In this document: one piece after another, positions 37,457-46,817 of the stretch
Layout: the number at the start of each line of letters is the position of its first letter
How positions within the stretch are numbered: position 1 is the first letter of the stretch
Assembly: GCF_019049325.1 (NCBI RefSeq)
Contig: NZ_JAGMUO010000011.1
Location: 62,001-126,000, forward strand
Length of the DNA: 64,000 nucleotides
Source of the DNA: Streptomyces sp. AC512_CC834
GTDB taxonomy: Bacteria > Actinomycetota > Actinomycetes > Streptomycetales > Streptomycetaceae
Direction of reading: 5' to 3'
Translations under genes and position numbers: made by a program
Notes under the pieces: generated by a model
What the model was told of the DNA's origin: nothing
Seen by the model: only the letters and a program-made list of their open reading frames with translations
Databases searched by the model: none

Positions 37457-38695
37457 ATGGGACGCCACCGACGCTCCGCCGCCGGCCGCGCCGCCACGGG
37501 CCGCGCCACGGAGGGCCGTCAGACGGACGGCACGACGACGGGCCAGGGCCGCGACCAGTCCGCTCCGGACGCCGGCGGGGCCCCCACGATGGGGATCGCG
37601 CCCTATCTGAACCCCGAGGCGTACGCCGAGGTCCAGGCCAGGAGCGACGCCTATCTGTTCGCGGCGCAGAGCCCTGACGGTCCGGGCAGTCCGGGCGGGC
37701 CCGGCGGGCCCGACGGCGAGGGTCCGCAGGCCGGCCGCACGGTCGCCTTCCCCCGTGACGGGTACGCGCCCGACTCCGGCCCGCAGCCCACCGCGGGTCA
37801 CCGCCGCCGCCGGAAGAAGGCCGCGACTCCGGTCCGCACGGGTCTGCTCGGGGTGTCCGCCGCGGTCGCCATCGGCACGGTGGCGGTGGCCACGGGCGCG
37901 GTGCCCGGCCTCGACAACTACCGGATCGGCGGCGGCAGCGACGGGGGCGACCGGGTGCAGGCCCAGGACGCCCCGACGAACAGCCCGTCCGAGCAGGGCG
38001 GCGCCTCCGGCAGCGCCGAGACCGGCCGCGGCGGCGACGCCTCCACGAGCCGCGGCACCGACCGCTCCTCCTCGCCCTCCCAGTCCTCCCAGTCCTCCCC
38101 CTCCGGGGACGCCTCGTCCGAGGGCTCCCCCTCCACTTCGCCGTCCTCGGCCTCGCCCTCGCCGTCGGCGCCGGCCTCGAAGCCCGCCGCCCCGGCGGAG
38201 ACGCCGTCCAAGACCAAGAAGCCGAAGACGACGCCCAGCGCGAAGCCGAAGCCCACTCCCTCGCGCCCGGCCGCCCAGGAGCCCACCGGGCCCAGCGCGC
38301 CAGCCGCCGTCTCGGAGGAGGCCGTCGCCCAGGCGCAGGTGCTCAAGCTGGTCAACGCCGAACGGGCCAAAGTGGGCTGCAGCCCGGTGGCCGCGAACAG
38401 CGCCCTGCGCGAACTGGCCGAGGACTTCAGCGAGGCCATGGGCACCGAGGGCTTCTTCGACCACACCGACCCCGGCGGCGCCACCCCCTGGGACCGGGCG
38501 GCGGCAGCCGGCATAAGCGGCCTCGGGGGCGAGAACATAGCCCGCGGCCAGGCCGACGCCCAGGCCGTGATGGACGCCTGGATGGACAGCCCCGACCACC
38601 GGGCCAACATCCTGAACTGCGACTTCCAGACCCTGGGAGTCGGAGTCCACTTCGGCTCCGGCGGCCCCTGGTGGACACAGGACTTCGGCTACTGA
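37457..38695 (+). CDS. Membrane-anchored CAP/SCP-domain protein
   Basis: A 412-residue protein. A basic stretch (HRRRRKKAATPVRTGLLG) precedes one membrane helix near residues 130-150. A long Ser/Pro/Thr/Lys-rich linker follows (about residues 160-275), as in cell-wall-spanning proteins. The C-terminal CAP domain (about 285-412) has VLKLVNAERAKVGCSPVAAN, a catalytic-type SEAMGTEGFFDHTDP, GENIARGQ, and PDHRANILNCDFQTLGVG. Bacterial CAP proteins are extracellular; activities are mostly unknown. It stands alone between acyP and the HxlR gene. Confidence 0.9.
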   Translation: MGRHRRSAAGRAATGRATEGRQTDGTTTGQGRDQSAPDAGGAPTMGIAPYLNPEAYAEVQARSDAYLFAAQSPDGPGSPGGPGGPDGEGPQAGRTVAFPRDGYAPDSGPQPTAGHRRRRKKAATPVRTGLLGVSAAVAIGTVAVATGAVPGLDNYRIGGGSDGGDRVQAQDAPTNSPSEQGGASGSAETGRGGDASTSRGTDRSSSPSQSSQSSPSGDASSEGSPSTSPSSASPSPSAPASKPAAPAETPSKTKKPKTTPSAKPKPTPSRPAAQEPTGPSAPAAVSEEAVAQAQVLKLVNAERAKVGCSPVAANSALRELAEDFSEAMGTEGFFDHTDPGGATPWDRAAAAGISGLGGENIARGQADAQAVMDAWMDSPDHRANILNCDFQTLGVGVHFGSGGPWWTQDFGY

Positions 38696-38762
38696 CCACC
38701 ACCGGCCACCGGCCATCCGCCACTCTCGGGACAGCGCTGCCCCCTGCTCAGCGCAATCTGCG

Positions 38763-38776
38763 GCGCAGCGCTGCGC
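38763..38776. promoter_or_regulatory. Perfect 14-bp palindrome before the HxlR gene
   Basis: GCGCAGC followed directly by GCTGCGC, 18 bp upstream of the HxlR-type regulator start. HxlR proteins bind dyads as dimers, so an autoregulatory operator is possible. The binding protein is inferred from position only. Confidence 0.45.
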
Positions 38777-38793
38777 TCCCGTACGCTGGAGGC

Positions 38794-39198
38794 ATGTCGA
38801 CCACGCAGGAGCGCACGGCGGAGCAGGATCTGCCGTATGACGTGTTCTCCCGGGCCTGTCCCTCGCGCGGCACCCTGGAGCACGTCACGGGGCGCTGGGG
38901 CGCGCTGACGCTCGGCGCGCTGTACGAGGGTTCCCTCCGGTTCAACGAGCTGCGGCGCCGTGTCGACGGCGTCAGCGAGAAGATGCTCGCCCAGACCCTG
39001 CACGCGCTGGAGCGCGACGGGCTGGTGCACCGCGAGGCCCAGCCCACGAATCCACCGCGTGTGGACTACGAGCTCACGACGCTCGGCCGCGAGGTGGCCG
39101 GACGACTGAGCGCGCTCATCCAGTGCCTGGAGGGCCGGATGGACGAGGTGCTGGCGTCGCGCGAGCGGTACGACGCACAGCGGATGCCTACGGCCTGA
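38794..39198 (+). CDS. HxlR-family transcriptional regulator
   Basis: A 134-residue winged-helix regulator. VFSRACPSRGTLEHVTGRWG carries the conserved N-terminal cysteine. RFNELRRRVDGVSEKMLAQT is the DNA-recognition region of the HxlR wing-helix, followed by LERDGLVHREAQPTNPPRVD and YELTTLGRE. Some members sense aldehydes or oxidants through that cysteine. The ATG at 38794 has GGAGG upstream; the frame is open 41 codons more. No obvious target gene is adjacent; mutM is convergent. A palindrome lies just upstream. Confidence 0.9.
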   Translation: MSTTQERTAEQDLPYDVFSRACPSRGTLEHVTGRWGALTLGALYEGSLRFNELRRRVDGVSEKMLAQTLHALERDGLVHREAQPTNPPRVDYELTTLGREVAGRLSALIQCLEGRMDEVLASRERYDAQRMPTA

Positions 39199-39213
39199 TT
39201 GCCTACGGCGTGA
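39184..39213. repeat. 15-bp duplication containing both convergent stop codons
   Basis: Two adjacent 15-bp units of the form WTGCCTACGGCSTGA. The first carries the HxlR stop (39196-39198) and the second the mutM stop on the other strand (39203-39205). Confidence 0.8.
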
Positions 39214-40063
39214 TCCTCGGCGGCCGCTGGCACTTCGGGCAGAAGTAGCTGGAGCGGTTCATCCACGGCCGGCGCCGCATCGGTGTGGCGCAGCGGCGGC
39301 AGGGCAGGCCCTCGCGGCCGTACGCGTCGAGCGACCGGTCGAAGTAGCCGGACTCGCCGTTGACGTTGACGTACAGGCTGTCGAAGCTGGTGCCGCCGAC
39401 GGCGAGGGCGGCGTTCATCACGTCCCGGACGTGGCCGAGGAGTTCGGTGGTGCGGGGGCGGGTGAGGGTCGCCGTGGGGCGTTCGTAGTGCAGGCGGGCG
39501 CGCCACAGGGCCTCGTCCGCGTAGATGTTGCCGACGCCGCTGATCAGGGACTGGTCGAGCAGGGCCCGTTTGACCGTGGTGCGCTTGCGGCGCATGGCCA
39601 GGTGGAACGCCTCGTCGTCGAAGAGCGGGTCGAGTGGGTCGCGGGCGATGTGCGCGATGACGTCGGGCAGTCCGTCGGGGGTGGTCTCGTGCAGGGAGAG
39701 GCCGCCGAAGGTGCGCTGGTCGACGAAGCGGAGTTCGGTGCCGAGGGCGTCGGTGAAGCGGACGCGGACGCGCAGGTGCTTCTCGGCCGGTGTTTCGTGC
39801 GGCTGGACCAGTAGCTGGCCGCTCATGCCGAGGTGCGCGAGGACCGCCTGGTCGGTGTCCTCCAGGGGCAGCCACAGGTATTTGCCGCGGCGGCTGGGGG
39901 TGCCGACGCGGTGGCCCTTCAGGCGGTGGGCGAAGTCGTCGGGTCCTGCGATGTGCCGGCGTACCGCACGCGGGTGCAGCACCTCGGCGTCGGCGACGGT
40001 CCGGTGGGCGACCCAGCGCTCCAGACCGCGCCGTACGACCTCCACCTCGGGCAACTCGGGCAT
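39203..40063 (-). CDS. mutM: Formamidopyrimidine-DNA glycosylase (MutM/Fpg)
   Basis: A 286-residue base-excision enzyme removing 8-oxoguanine. The N-terminal [18 protein letters not shown] supplies the catalytic Pro2 and Glu3 (with Met removed). The helix-two-turn-helix region is [19 protein letters not shown]. The zinc finger is CRRC, then CPKC near the C-terminus with the intervening arginine-rich loop. It is co-directional with rnc, 129 bp away, but separated from it by a strong hairpin. The start has GAGGGG upstream. Confidence 0.97.
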   Translation of the reverse strand: MPELPEVEVVRRGLERWVAHRTVADAEVLHPRAVRRHIAGPDDFAHRLKGHRVGTPSRRGKYLWLPLEDTDQAVLAHLGMSGQLLVQPHETPAEKHLRVRVRFTDALGTELRFVDQRTFGGLSLHETTPDGLPDVIAHIARDPLDPLFDDEAFHLAMRRKRTTVKRALLDQSLISGVGNIYADEALWRARLHYERPTATLTRPRTTELLGHVRDVMNAALAVGGTSFDSLYVNVNGESGYFDRSLDAYGREGLPCRRCATPMRRRPWMNRSSYFCPKCQRPPRITP

Positions 40064-40108
40064 GGCATCCCCTCGGGCGGTCCGGTGGGGCCGGGCCGGT
40101 GGACGAAC

Positions 40109-40143
40109 CGAACGCCCGCCCCGGTTCGTGGGGCGGGCGTTCG
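40109..40143 (-). terminator. Terminator hairpin between rnc and mutM
   Basis: CGAACGCCCGCCCC (40109-40122) pairs perfectly with GGGGCGGGCGTTCG (40130-40143), a 14-base stem with a seven-base loop. It probably ends the rpmF-rnc transcript or reduces reading into mutM. Confidence 0.75.
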
Positions 40144-40192
40144 CGACGTGCGGTGTACCAGGTGTATCGGATGGATCGGTGTATCGGGTGGC

Positions 40193-41023
40193 TCAGGCGG
40201 AGGCCGACGGTGCGTCGGCGGCTTCGGCGGCCGGATGGGCCGCCGCCTCCTCGGCGCGCTCGTCCGCCGCGGCCCGGATGGACCGCCAGGCGGATTCCGC
40301 GGCCTGCTGCTCCGCCTCCTTCTTGCTGCGGCCGGTGCCGGTGCCGTACGAGACGCCTCCGACGCGGGCGGCAGCGGTGAAGGTCTTCTCGTGGTCGGGG
40401 CCGGTCTCCGTGACCAGGTACTCGGGGACACCGAGCCCTTCGGTCGCAGTGAGTTCCTGGAGGCTGGTCTTCCAGTCCAGGCCGGCACCGAGGTTGGAGG
40501 ACCTGTCGATCAGCGGGTCGAACAGGCGGTGCACCAGTTCGGAGGCCGCGTCTAGGCCCTGGTCGAGATAGACCGCGCCGATCACCGCTTCGAGGGTGTC
40601 GGCGAGGATGGACGCCTTGTCCCGGCCGCCCGTGCCCTCTTCACCGCGGCCGAGCCGGATGAAGGAGCCGAGTTCGAGCCCACGGCCCACCTCCGCCAGC
40701 GCACGCGAGTTGACCACCGCGGCCCGCAACTTGGCCAGTTGGCCTTCGGGCAGGTCGGGGTGAGTGCGGTACAGCGTGTCCGTGACGACGAGGCCGAGCA
40801 CGGAGTCCCCGAGGAACTCCAGCCGCTCGTTCGTCGGCAGACCGCCGTTCTCGTACGCGTAGGAACGGTGGGTCAGTGCACGCACCAGAAGGGCGGACTC
40901 GAGCTGATAGCCGAGCCGCCCTTCCAGAAGCGTGTGGGACGAGGCCTGGGTGTCCGCCGGAGCACCCCCGCGGCGGCGGGGACTGGTGGCTTCGACGTCT
41001 GCCACCTTCTTGGTAGTGGACAC
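40193..41023 (-). CDS. rnc: Ribonuclease III
   Basis: A 276-residue dsRNA endonuclease, the AbsB global regulator of antibiotic synthesis in S. coelicolor (established). The catalytic signature [14 protein letters not shown] is at about residues 75-90, with a second acidic patch [15 protein letters not shown]. The dsRNA-binding domain is [20 protein letters not shown] through [11 protein letters not shown]. The tail is Ala/Glu-rich. The GTG at 41023 has AGAGG five bases upstream and gives the length I remember for AbsB; an in-frame GTG at 41035 is a less likely start. It follows rpmF. Confidence 0.96.
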   Translation of the reverse strand: MSTTKKVADVEATSPRRRGGAPADTQASSHTLLEGRLGYQLESALLVRALTHRSYAYENGGLPTNERLEFLGDSVLGLVVTDTLYRTHPDLPEGQLAKLRAAVVNSRALAEVGRGLELGSFIRLGRGEEGTGGRDKASILADTLEAVIGAVYLDQGLDAASELVHRLFDPLIDRSSNLGAGLDWKTSLQELTATEGLGVPEYLVTETGPDHEKTFTAAARVGGVSYGTGTGRSKKEAEQQAAESAWRSIRAAADERAEEAAAHPAAEAADAPSASA

Positions 41024-41042
41024 AGTGCCTCTCACCAGCCGC

Positions 41043-41216
41043 TCAGACCTCGAGGACCTGGCGCTTGTTGTAAGTGCCGCAAGCCGGGCACGCGATGTGC
41101 TGCAGCTTGGGCTCGTGGCAGCGCTCGCACGCAACCAGGGTGGGGACCGCAGCCTTCCACTGCGACCGGCGGTGGCGCGTGTTGCTGCGCGACATCTTCC
41201 GCTTCGGAACAGCCAC
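41043..41216 (-). CDS. rpmF: 50S ribosomal protein L32
   Basis: A 57-residue ribosomal protein. [20 protein letters not shown] is the family N-terminus, and CERCHEPK with [12 protein letters not shown] forms a four-cysteine zinc ribbon, so this is the zinc-containing type. The GTG at 41216 has AGGAGAAG upstream, two bases after the DUF177 stop. The DUF177-rpmF-rnc order is a widespread bacterial arrangement. Confidence 0.97.
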   Translation of the reverse strand: MAVPKRKMSRSNTRHRRSQWKAAVPTLVACERCHEPKLQHIACPACGTYNKRQVLEV

Positions 41217-41218
41217 GG

Positions 41219-41872
41219 CTACTTCTCCTGCTTCTCGGCGGCGTCCGCGGATTCTGGCCCGTCGCCGCTCATCTCGTCCTTCTCGCCGTCTTCGAGTGAA
41301 CCGGCGAGTCCCTGCAATGCCGCCCAACGGATGTCGACGGCGGCGTGGTGGTGGCCGGGGTCGTCCGCCAGGCGTACTCCGCATTCGGAGCACAGACCCG
41401 GGCAGTCTTCCTGGCACACCGGCTGCATCGGCAGTGCGAGCACCACCGCGTCGCGCAGCACGGGTTCGAGGCCGATCAGTCCGTCCTCTACGAAGAGCCT
41501 GTCCTCGTCTTCCTCGGCGTCGTCGGCCGGCTCCGCCACAGGGCGGCCCCGGTCGTCGGCGTCAGGGTACGAGAACATCTCCTGGAAGTCCGCTTCGAGC
41601 TGCTGCTCCAGCGGCTCCAGACACCTTACGCACTCCCCCTCGGCCTTGGCACGGGCGGTGCCCGTGACGAGCACCCCTTCCATGACCGACTCGAGCCGGA
41701 GATCGAGCTTCACCGGGGCGCCTTCCGGCACTCCGACGACTCCCTGGACACCGAAGTCCTTGGGAGCGTCGACCGTGCGGGTCAGGCGCTGGAGCGCACC
41801 GGGCCGCCGTCCCAGCTCGTGTGTGTCGAACACGAGGGGGTCGCGGTGGTCGAGGCGCGCGTTCAGAACCAT
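41219..41872 (-). CDS. DUF177/YceD-family protein
   Basis: A 217-residue protein of the YceD family. [20 protein letters not shown] and the later [19 protein letters not shown] are its cysteine motifs (probable metal site), followed by [10 protein letters not shown]. The family is linked to 23S rRNA or ribosome assembly through its fixed position before rpmF; direct function is not well established. An acidic insertion (DDAEEDEDR) and tail are present. The ATG at 41872 starts the conserved part. Confidence 0.92.
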   Translation of the reverse strand: MVLNARLDHRDPLVFDTHELGRRPGALQRLTRTVDAPKDFGVQGVVGVPEGAPVKLDLRLESVMEGVLVTGTARAKAEGECVRCLEPLEQQLEADFQEMFSYPDADDRGRPVAEPADDAEEDEDRLFVEDGLIGLEPVLRDAVVLALPMQPVCQEDCPGLCSECGVRLADDPGHHHAAVDIRWAALQGLAGSLEDGEKDEMSGDGPESADAAEKQEK

Positions 41873-42017
41873 TCCTGCTTTCGGTCTTCGTGGTGTGGGG
41901 GTGCCGCCCTTCGGTGTTCCCGGGCAGCGCCGATCGCGGACGTACGCGCGACCGAACAGCCAGGATACTGGACCATTCGCTCTCGTCCCAATCCGGGCCG
42001 GTCGAGCGTCCGGCAGC

Positions 42018-43187
42018 CTAGAGTCCGCGGCCCTGTTCGTACGCCCTGAGCTGCTCGGCGCTGATCATGCCGGTGTCGAAGAGGCTGGTCTCGTCGAGCG
42101 CCGGCGGCTGGGCCTGCGGGGGTTGCTGCGGCTGCTGGGGCTGGGGCTGGGCGTAGCCCTGCTGTCCGTCGTACGCCTGCTGCTGGACGTCGTAGCCCTG
42201 ATAGACGTACGGGTCGGCGCCCTGCTGCTGGTAGCCGTACGGGTCCTGCTGGCCGCCGTAGGTCTGCTGGTAGGCCGCGTACGGATCGGGCTGCTGCTGT
42301 GCGTAGCCGTACGCGGGCTCCTGCTGCGGCATGTCCGGCATGGCCTGCGCCGGCATCTGTGCAGGCACCTGTGCGGGCACCTGTGCGGGCATCTCGGGTA
42401 CGGCCTGTGCCGGAAGCTGTGCCGCCGCGGGCTGCTGCTCGCCGTACTGGGGCTGCCGGGGCTGCTCGACGGGGGCGTCCGAGAGGCCCGCGAGGTAGTC
42501 GGCGTCGCTGGAGTGCTGGACGGTGCTCAGGTCGTCCGCGAGGGCGCCGAGGTCGTCGGTGGCGATCCGGCCGTGCAGCTTCTGGCGGCCGCGGCCGACG
42601 GCGTCCAGGGTCTTGGCGAGGACGGCCTCGAAGGCACCGAGCTTGGTGTCGACGTAGGAGTCGGCGTCGCGGCGCAGGATCTCGGGGTCGTGGCTGCGCT
42701 CGGGGGCGTCCTCGTCCTCGTAGCCGTTCTCGTCGAGGCCGGGTCCGGTGCCGAGCAGCTTCTCGCGGCCCCGGCCGACGGAGCCGAGGGTCTTGGTGAG
42801 GACGACCTCGAAGTTGGCGAGCTTGGAGTCGACGTAGTCGTCGGCCTCGGCGCGGACCTCCTCGGCCTCCTGCCTGGCCTCGGCGAGGATCCGGTCGGCC
42901 TCGGCCTGGGAGCGGCGGGCCACCTCGGTGTCGGCGATCAGGGAACCGCGCTCGGTGTGCGCGCCCTCGATGATCCGGTCGGCCTCCTGGCGGGCCTGCG
43001 CGACCAACTGCTCGCGGTCGCCGATCAGCTCCTGGGCCTGGGCGAGGGAACCGGGCAGCTCGGCGCGCAGCTCTTCCATCATCGAGAGCAGTTCGGCGCG
43101 GTTGACCACGCACGAGGCCGACATGGGCATGGCGCGGGCGCCGGAGACCATCGCGGTGATCTCGTCGAGCTTGTTCTGCACGTCCAC
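42018..43187 (-). CDS. DivIVA-like coiled-coil protein with Gln/Pro-rich tail
   Basis: A 389-residue protein. Residues 1-60 are helical (MDVQNKLDEITAMVSGARAM then NRAELLSMMEELRAELPGSL). Residues 60-180 form a coiled coil rich in Ala, Glu and Arg (VAQARQEADRIIEGAHTERG). Two related modules, YVDSKLANFEVVLTKTLGSV and YVDTKLGAFEAVLAKTLDAV, about 66 residues apart, indicate an internal duplication. The C-terminal 150 residues are Gln/Pro/Tyr/Gly-rich (QQEPAYGYAQQQPDPYAAY). It is often annotated as a cell division initiation protein. The start is GTG. It follows coaD. Confidence 0.8.
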   Translation of the reverse strand: MDVQNKLDEITAMVSGARAMPMSASCVVNRAELLSMMEELRAELPGSLAQAQELIGDREQLVAQARQEADRIIEGAHTERGSLIADTEVARRSQAEADRILAEARQEAEEVRAEADDYVDSKLANFEVVLTKTLGSVGRGREKLLGTGPGLDENGYEDEDAPERSHDPEILRRDADSYVDTKLGAFEAVLAKTLDAVGRGRQKLHGRIATDDLGALADDLSTVQHSSDADYLAGLSDAPVEQPRQPQYGEQQPAAAQLPAQAVPEMPAQVPAQVPAQMPAQAMPDMPQQEPAYGYAQQQPDPYAAYQQTYGGQQDPYGYQQQGADPYVYQGYDVQQQAYDGQQGYAQPQPQQPQQPPQAQPPALDETSLFDTGMISAEQLRAYEQGRGL

Positions 43188-43280
43188 CGTGTGCTCGCCA
43201 CTCTCTAAAGCTGTGTTGGAGACGGACGGGACGACTGTACGACCCTGGGGTGTCCCGGGGACACCGGGTGACGGGTTGTC

Positions 43281-43320
43281 AGTCTCCGGAAGTCACCGGA
43301 AGTCGCCGGAAGCCGCCGCG
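43281..43320. repeat. 10-bp tandem repeat just downstream of coaD
   Basis: AGTCNCCGGA occurs three times in succession at 43281, 43291 and 43301, and a degenerate fourth unit follows. The array ends 19 bp before the coaD stop codon, in the spacer to the DivIVA-like gene. Confidence 0.75.
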
Positions 43321-43338
43321 AGCTGTACGACGGCGCGG

Positions 43339-43818
43339 TCAGTGCTTCTTCAGGCGCTCCGAGAGGACGTCGAGGACCAGCGGCGGCACCAGGTGGGACA
43401 CGTCGCCGCCCCAGGTCGCGACCTCCTTGACCAGGGAGGACGACAGGAAGCTGTAGGTGGGGTTGGTGGGGATGAAGAGGGTCTCCACACCGGAGAGGCC
43501 GTTGTTCATCTGGGCCATCTGCAGTTCGTAGTCGAAGTCGCTGACCGCGCGCAGGCCCTTGACGATGGCCGGGATCTCGCGCTGCTTGCAGAAGTCGACG
43601 AGGAGGCCGTGGAAGGACTCCACGCGCACGTTCCCGTACTCGGCGGTGACCTGGCGGATCAGGTCCATCCGCTCCTCGATCTCGAACAGGCCCTTCTTGG
43701 CCTGGTTGATCATCACGGCGACGTAGACCTCGTCATAGAGGCTCGACGCACGGGCGATGATGTCGAGATGTCCGTTGGTGATCGGGTCGAACGACCCGGG
43801 ACAGACGGCGCGGCGCAC
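43339..43818 (-). CDS. coaD: Phosphopantetheine adenylyltransferase
   Basis: A 159-residue hexameric enzyme that makes dephospho-CoA from phosphopantetheine and ATP. CPGSFDPITNGHLDIIARAS carries the TxGH nucleotidyltransferase signature (TNGH); NPTYSFLSSSLVKEVATWGG is the second conserved block with the ATP-binding SSS. The GTG at 43818 with GAGGGA eight bases upstream gives the length I recall for this enzyme in Streptomyces; an in-frame ATG at 43848 overlapping the rsmD stop (ATGA) would add ten residues. Confidence 0.95.
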   Translation of the reverse strand: MRRAVCPGSFDPITNGHLDIIARASSLYDEVYVAVMINQAKKGLFEIEERMDLIRQVTAEYGNVRVESFHGLLVDFCKQREIPAIVKGLRAVSDFDYELQMAQMNNGLSGVETLFIPTNPTYSFLSSSLVKEVATWGGDVSHLVPPLVLDVLSERLKKH

Positions 43819-43844
43819 TAGAGTTCCCTCGCTCTCCGGTCCGG

Positions 43845-44432
43845 TCATCGTGCGTCTTCGCACGTAGAGGCGGCGCGACCGTACCAAAACGTTCCCTCGC
43901 CGTAGCGACGGGCCCGGATCGCGTCGAAGCCCCGGGGCCAGCGGAATTCGCCTCCCCTGGTGCTGCGCTCCACGGTGACGAGCGCTTCCCCGGCGAGCCA
44001 CCCCTGCGTACGGAGTGTGAGCAGGATCTCCCGAAGATCGTCGTCCGAGACGGCGTACGGCGGGTCCAGGAAGACGACGCCGTACGGCTCGGCCGGGGCC
44101 GGGGTGCGGATGATCTGTTCCGCTTTGCCCGCCCTGACCTCGGCGCCGGGCAGGCCGAGGCTCTTGGCGTTCTCCCGGACCGTGCGGGCGGCCCGGGCGT
44201 CGGCCTCGACGAGGAGCACGTGTCCCGCGCCGCGGGACAGCGCCTCCAGACCGACGGCGCCGGAACCCGCGTACAGGTCGAGGACCCGCTCGCCGTCCAG
44301 CGGGGCGCCGAGCAGGGACTGCCAGGTGGAGAAGAGGCCCTCGCGCGCGCGGTCGGAGGTGGGGCGGGTGCCGGTCCCCGGCGGAACGGCCAGGCGGCGT
44401 CCGCCTGCCTTGCCGGCGATCACGCGGGTCAT
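43845..44432 (-). CDS. rsmD: 16S rRNA (guanine966-N2)-methyltransferase RsmD
   Basis: A 195-residue methyltransferase acting on assembled 30S subunits. MTRVIAGKAGGRRLAVPPGT and RPTSDRAREGLFSTWQSLLG are the family N-terminus. VLDLYAGSGAVGLEALSRGA is SAM motif I, and VVFLDPPYAVSDD carries the catalytic DPPY of amino-methylating enzymes. Its place between recG and coaD is the common bacterial order recG-rsmD-coaD. Confidence 0.96.
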   Translation of the reverse strand: MTRVIAGKAGGRRLAVPPGTGTRPTSDRAREGLFSTWQSLLGAPLDGERVLDLYAGSGAVGLEALSRGAGHVLLVEADARAARTVRENAKSLGLPGAEVRAGKAEQIIRTPAPAEPYGVVFLDPPYAVSDDDLREILLTLRTQGWLAGEALVTVERSTRGGEFRWPRGFDAIRARRYGEGTFWYGRAASTCEDAR

Positions 44433-44487
44433 TTCTGGGTCCTTGTCGGTGTGCTCGGGTGTACGGACGGCGTCCGTCGCCAGTCTG

Positions 44488-46710
44488 TCAGCCCTTCTCC
44501 AGGTACTGCTCCCGCTCCTCGTCCAGCAGGGCGTCCAGGGCCGTCCGCAGACCGGGCAGGCCGGTCAGCTCCGGGTCGGCGGCGACGACCGCGGCCGCCT
44601 CCTGTCTGGCCTCAGCGATGATCTCCTCGTCCTCGATGACGGCGAGCACCCGCAGCGAGGTGCGGGCGCCGGACTGGGCCTGGCCGAGGACGTCGCCCTC
44701 GCGGCGCTGTTCGAGGTCGATGCGGGAGAGCTCGAAGCCGTCGAGGGTGCCGGCGACGGCGTTCAGCCGCTGGCGGGCCGCGCTCGCCTCGGGCATCTCG
44801 CTGACCAGCAGGCACAGGCCGGGAGCGGAACCCCGCCCGACCCGGCCGCGCAACTGGTGAAGCTGGGAGACGCCGAAGCGGTCGGCGTCCATGATGACCA
44901 TCGCGGTGGCGTTGGGGACGTTCACCCCGACCTCGATGACCGTCGTGGCGACCAGGACGTCGCTCTCCCCGGCGGCGAAGCGGCGCATGACCGCGTCCTT
45001 GTCGTCGGGCTGCATGCGGCCGTGCAGGATCTCGACCCCGAGCCCCTGGAGCGGTCCCTTCGCCAGTTGGTCGGCGACGTCCAGGACGGCGAGCGGGGGC
45101 CGCTTCTCGGCGTCGTCCTCGGGCGACTTGCGCTGCGCGGCCTTCTTCTTCGGGTCGTCGTCCTCGTCGCCGATGCGTGGGCAGACGACGTACCCCTGGT
45201 GGCCGTTCGACACCTCCTCGCGGACCCGTTCCCAGGCCCGGGTGAGGAAGTGCGGTTTGTCGGCGGCGGGGACGACATGGCTGGCGATCGGGGACCGGCC
45301 GGCCGGGAGCTGGTCCAGGACGGAGGTCTCCAGGTCGCCGAAGACGGTCATGGCGACGGTGCGCGGGATGGGCGTGGCGGTCATGACGAGCAGGTGCGGG
45401 GGCTGCTTTCCCTTGCCGCGCAGGGCGTCGCGCTGCTCCACACCGAAGCGGTGCTGTTCGTCGACGACGACCAGGCCGAGGTCGTGGAACTGCACCTTGT
45501 CCTCGATCAGCGCGTGGGTGCCGATGACGATGCCCGCCTCGCCGGTGGCCAGGTCGAGCAGGGCGTGCCGGCGGGCGGCGGCGCCCATGGACCCGGTGAG
45601 CAGCACCACCTTGGTGGCGTGCTCGGCGCCGCCCAGCATGCCTCCCTCGGCCAGCTCGCCCATCATCTCGACGACGGACCGGTGGTGCTGCTGGGCGAGC
45701 ACCTCGGTGGGCGCCAGCATCACGGCCTGCCCGCCCGCGTCGACGACGGCGAGCATGGCGCGCAGTGCCACCATCGTCTTTCCCGATCCGACCTCGCCCT
45801 GGAGCAGCCGGTGCATCGGGTGGTCGGTGGCGAGGTCGTCGAAGATCTCGCGGGAGACCTTCCGCTGGCCCTCGGTGAGGGTGAAGGGGAGGCGGTCGTC
45901 GAAGGCGGTGAGCAGGCCGTCCGGGCTCGGTCTGCGGGGGACGGCGGGGAGTTGGGTCTCGGCGTGGCGGCGGCGGGCGAGGGCGACCTGGAGGACGAAG
46001 GCCTCGTCCCACTTCAGGCGGGCGCGGGCGTCCTCGACGTCCGCCCTGGTGTGCGGGCGGTGGATCTTGAGGAGTGCCTCGGGGAGGGGGACCAGGCCCC
46101 GGCCCTCGCGCAGGGTGCCGGGAAGGGGATCGACGGCCTCCTGCGCGCTGGGCAGCACCGTCTGGATCGCCTTGCCGATCTTCCAGGACTCCAGTTTGGC
46201 GGTGGCCGGGTAGAGGGGGATGAGGGCGCCCGCCCACGACTCGACGCTCTCGGCCGCGTCCCCGTCGTCGTCGGCGCGCAGCAATTCGTACGCCGGATGC
46301 GCCAGTTGCAGTCGGCGGTTGAAGACGGAGACCTTGCCGGCGAACATCGCGCGGGTGCCCGGCAGGAGTTCCTTGTGGGGCTTGTGCACGCCGTTGCCGA
46401 AGAAGACCAGTTGGAGGCGGCCGCTGCCGTCCGTGATGGTCACTTCGAGGCGCTGGCCCTTGCCGCGCGGGGCCTTCGACGAGGCGAAGGTGTGCAGGCG
46501 GGCGTCGGCGACCTGGGCCACCACCGTGACGTGCTCGTCCATGGGCAGGTCGGCGAGGTGGGTGAGCTGGCCGCGCTCCTCGTATCTACGGGGGTAGTGG
46601 TGGAGGAGGTCGCCGACGGTGTGCAGGCCGAGGTGCTCGGCCATCACCTTCGCGGTGGCGGGGCCGAGCACCTTCTTCAGGGGTTCTTGCAGTGCGGGCA
46701 CGAGATCCAT
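44488..46710 (-). CDS. recG: ATP-dependent DNA helicase RecG
   Basis: A 740-residue branch-migrating helicase that regresses stalled forks. The N-terminal wedge domain includes LPMDEHVTVVAQVADARLHT and FGNGVHKPHKELLPGTRAMF. The motor has Walker A GEVGSGKTMVALRAMLAV, DEQH (VVDEQHRFGVEQRDAL), TATPIPRTVAM, and the motif VI-type QLRGRVGRG. An insertion DEDDDPKKKAAQRKSPED sits in helicase domain 2. The ATG at 46710 (MDLVPALQEP) is where homology begins; one at 46731 is possible. Neither has a strong Shine-Dalgarno. Confidence 0.95.
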   Translation of the reverse strand: MDLVPALQEPLKKVLGPATAKVMAEHLGLHTVGDLLHHYPRRYEERGQLTHLADLPMDEHVTVVAQVADARLHTFASSKAPRGKGQRLEVTITDGSGRLQLVFFGNGVHKPHKELLPGTRAMFAGKVSVFNRRLQLAHPAYELLRADDDGDAAESVESWAGALIPLYPATAKLESWKIGKAIQTVLPSAQEAVDPLPGTLREGRGLVPLPEALLKIHRPHTRADVEDARARLKWDEAFVLQVALARRRHAETQLPAVPRRPSPDGLLTAFDDRLPFTLTEGQRKVSREIFDDLATDHPMHRLLQGEVGSGKTMVALRAMLAVVDAGGQAVMLAPTEVLAQQHHRSVVEMMGELAEGGMLGGAEHATKVVLLTGSMGAAARRHALLDLATGEAGIVIGTHALIEDKVQFHDLGLVVVDEQHRFGVEQRDALRGKGKQPPHLLVMTATPIPRTVAMTVFGDLETSVLDQLPAGRSPIASHVVPAADKPHFLTRAWERVREEVSNGHQGYVVCPRIGDEDDDPKKKAAQRKSPEDDAEKRPPLAVLDVADQLAKGPLQGLGVEILHGRMQPDDKDAVMRRFAAGESDVLVATTVIEVGVNVPNATAMVIMDADRFGVSQLHQLRGRVGRGSAPGLCLLVSEMPEASAARQRLNAVAGTLDGFELSRIDLEQRREGDVLGQAQSGARTSLRVLAVIEDEEIIAEARQEAAAVVAADPELTGLPGLRTALDALLDEEREQYLEKG

Positions 46711-46787
46711 TGCACACCACGCCACTGACATCGGCCCAGGGAAGCGCCGTACCAGCCGTACTCCTCCGCCTCTTTCCCCTCCTCCCC

Positions 46788-46817
46788 CTACTCCACTACC
46801 TACTCCACCTACTCCAC
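46788..46817. repeat. 9-bp tandem repeat across the DAK2-gene stop codon
   Basis: CTACTCCAC occurs three times, at 46788, 46800 and 46809; the first two are separated by three bases. The stop of the DAK2-domain gene (46809-46811) is the first three bases of the third unit. It lies at the end of a pyrimidine-rich tract starting near 46760. Confidence 0.75.

Noticed and set aside
41063-43208. Several plus-strand frames over DUF177 and the DivIVA-like gene
   Set aside because: They are antisense of clear coding sequence, without motifs or ribosome binding sites.
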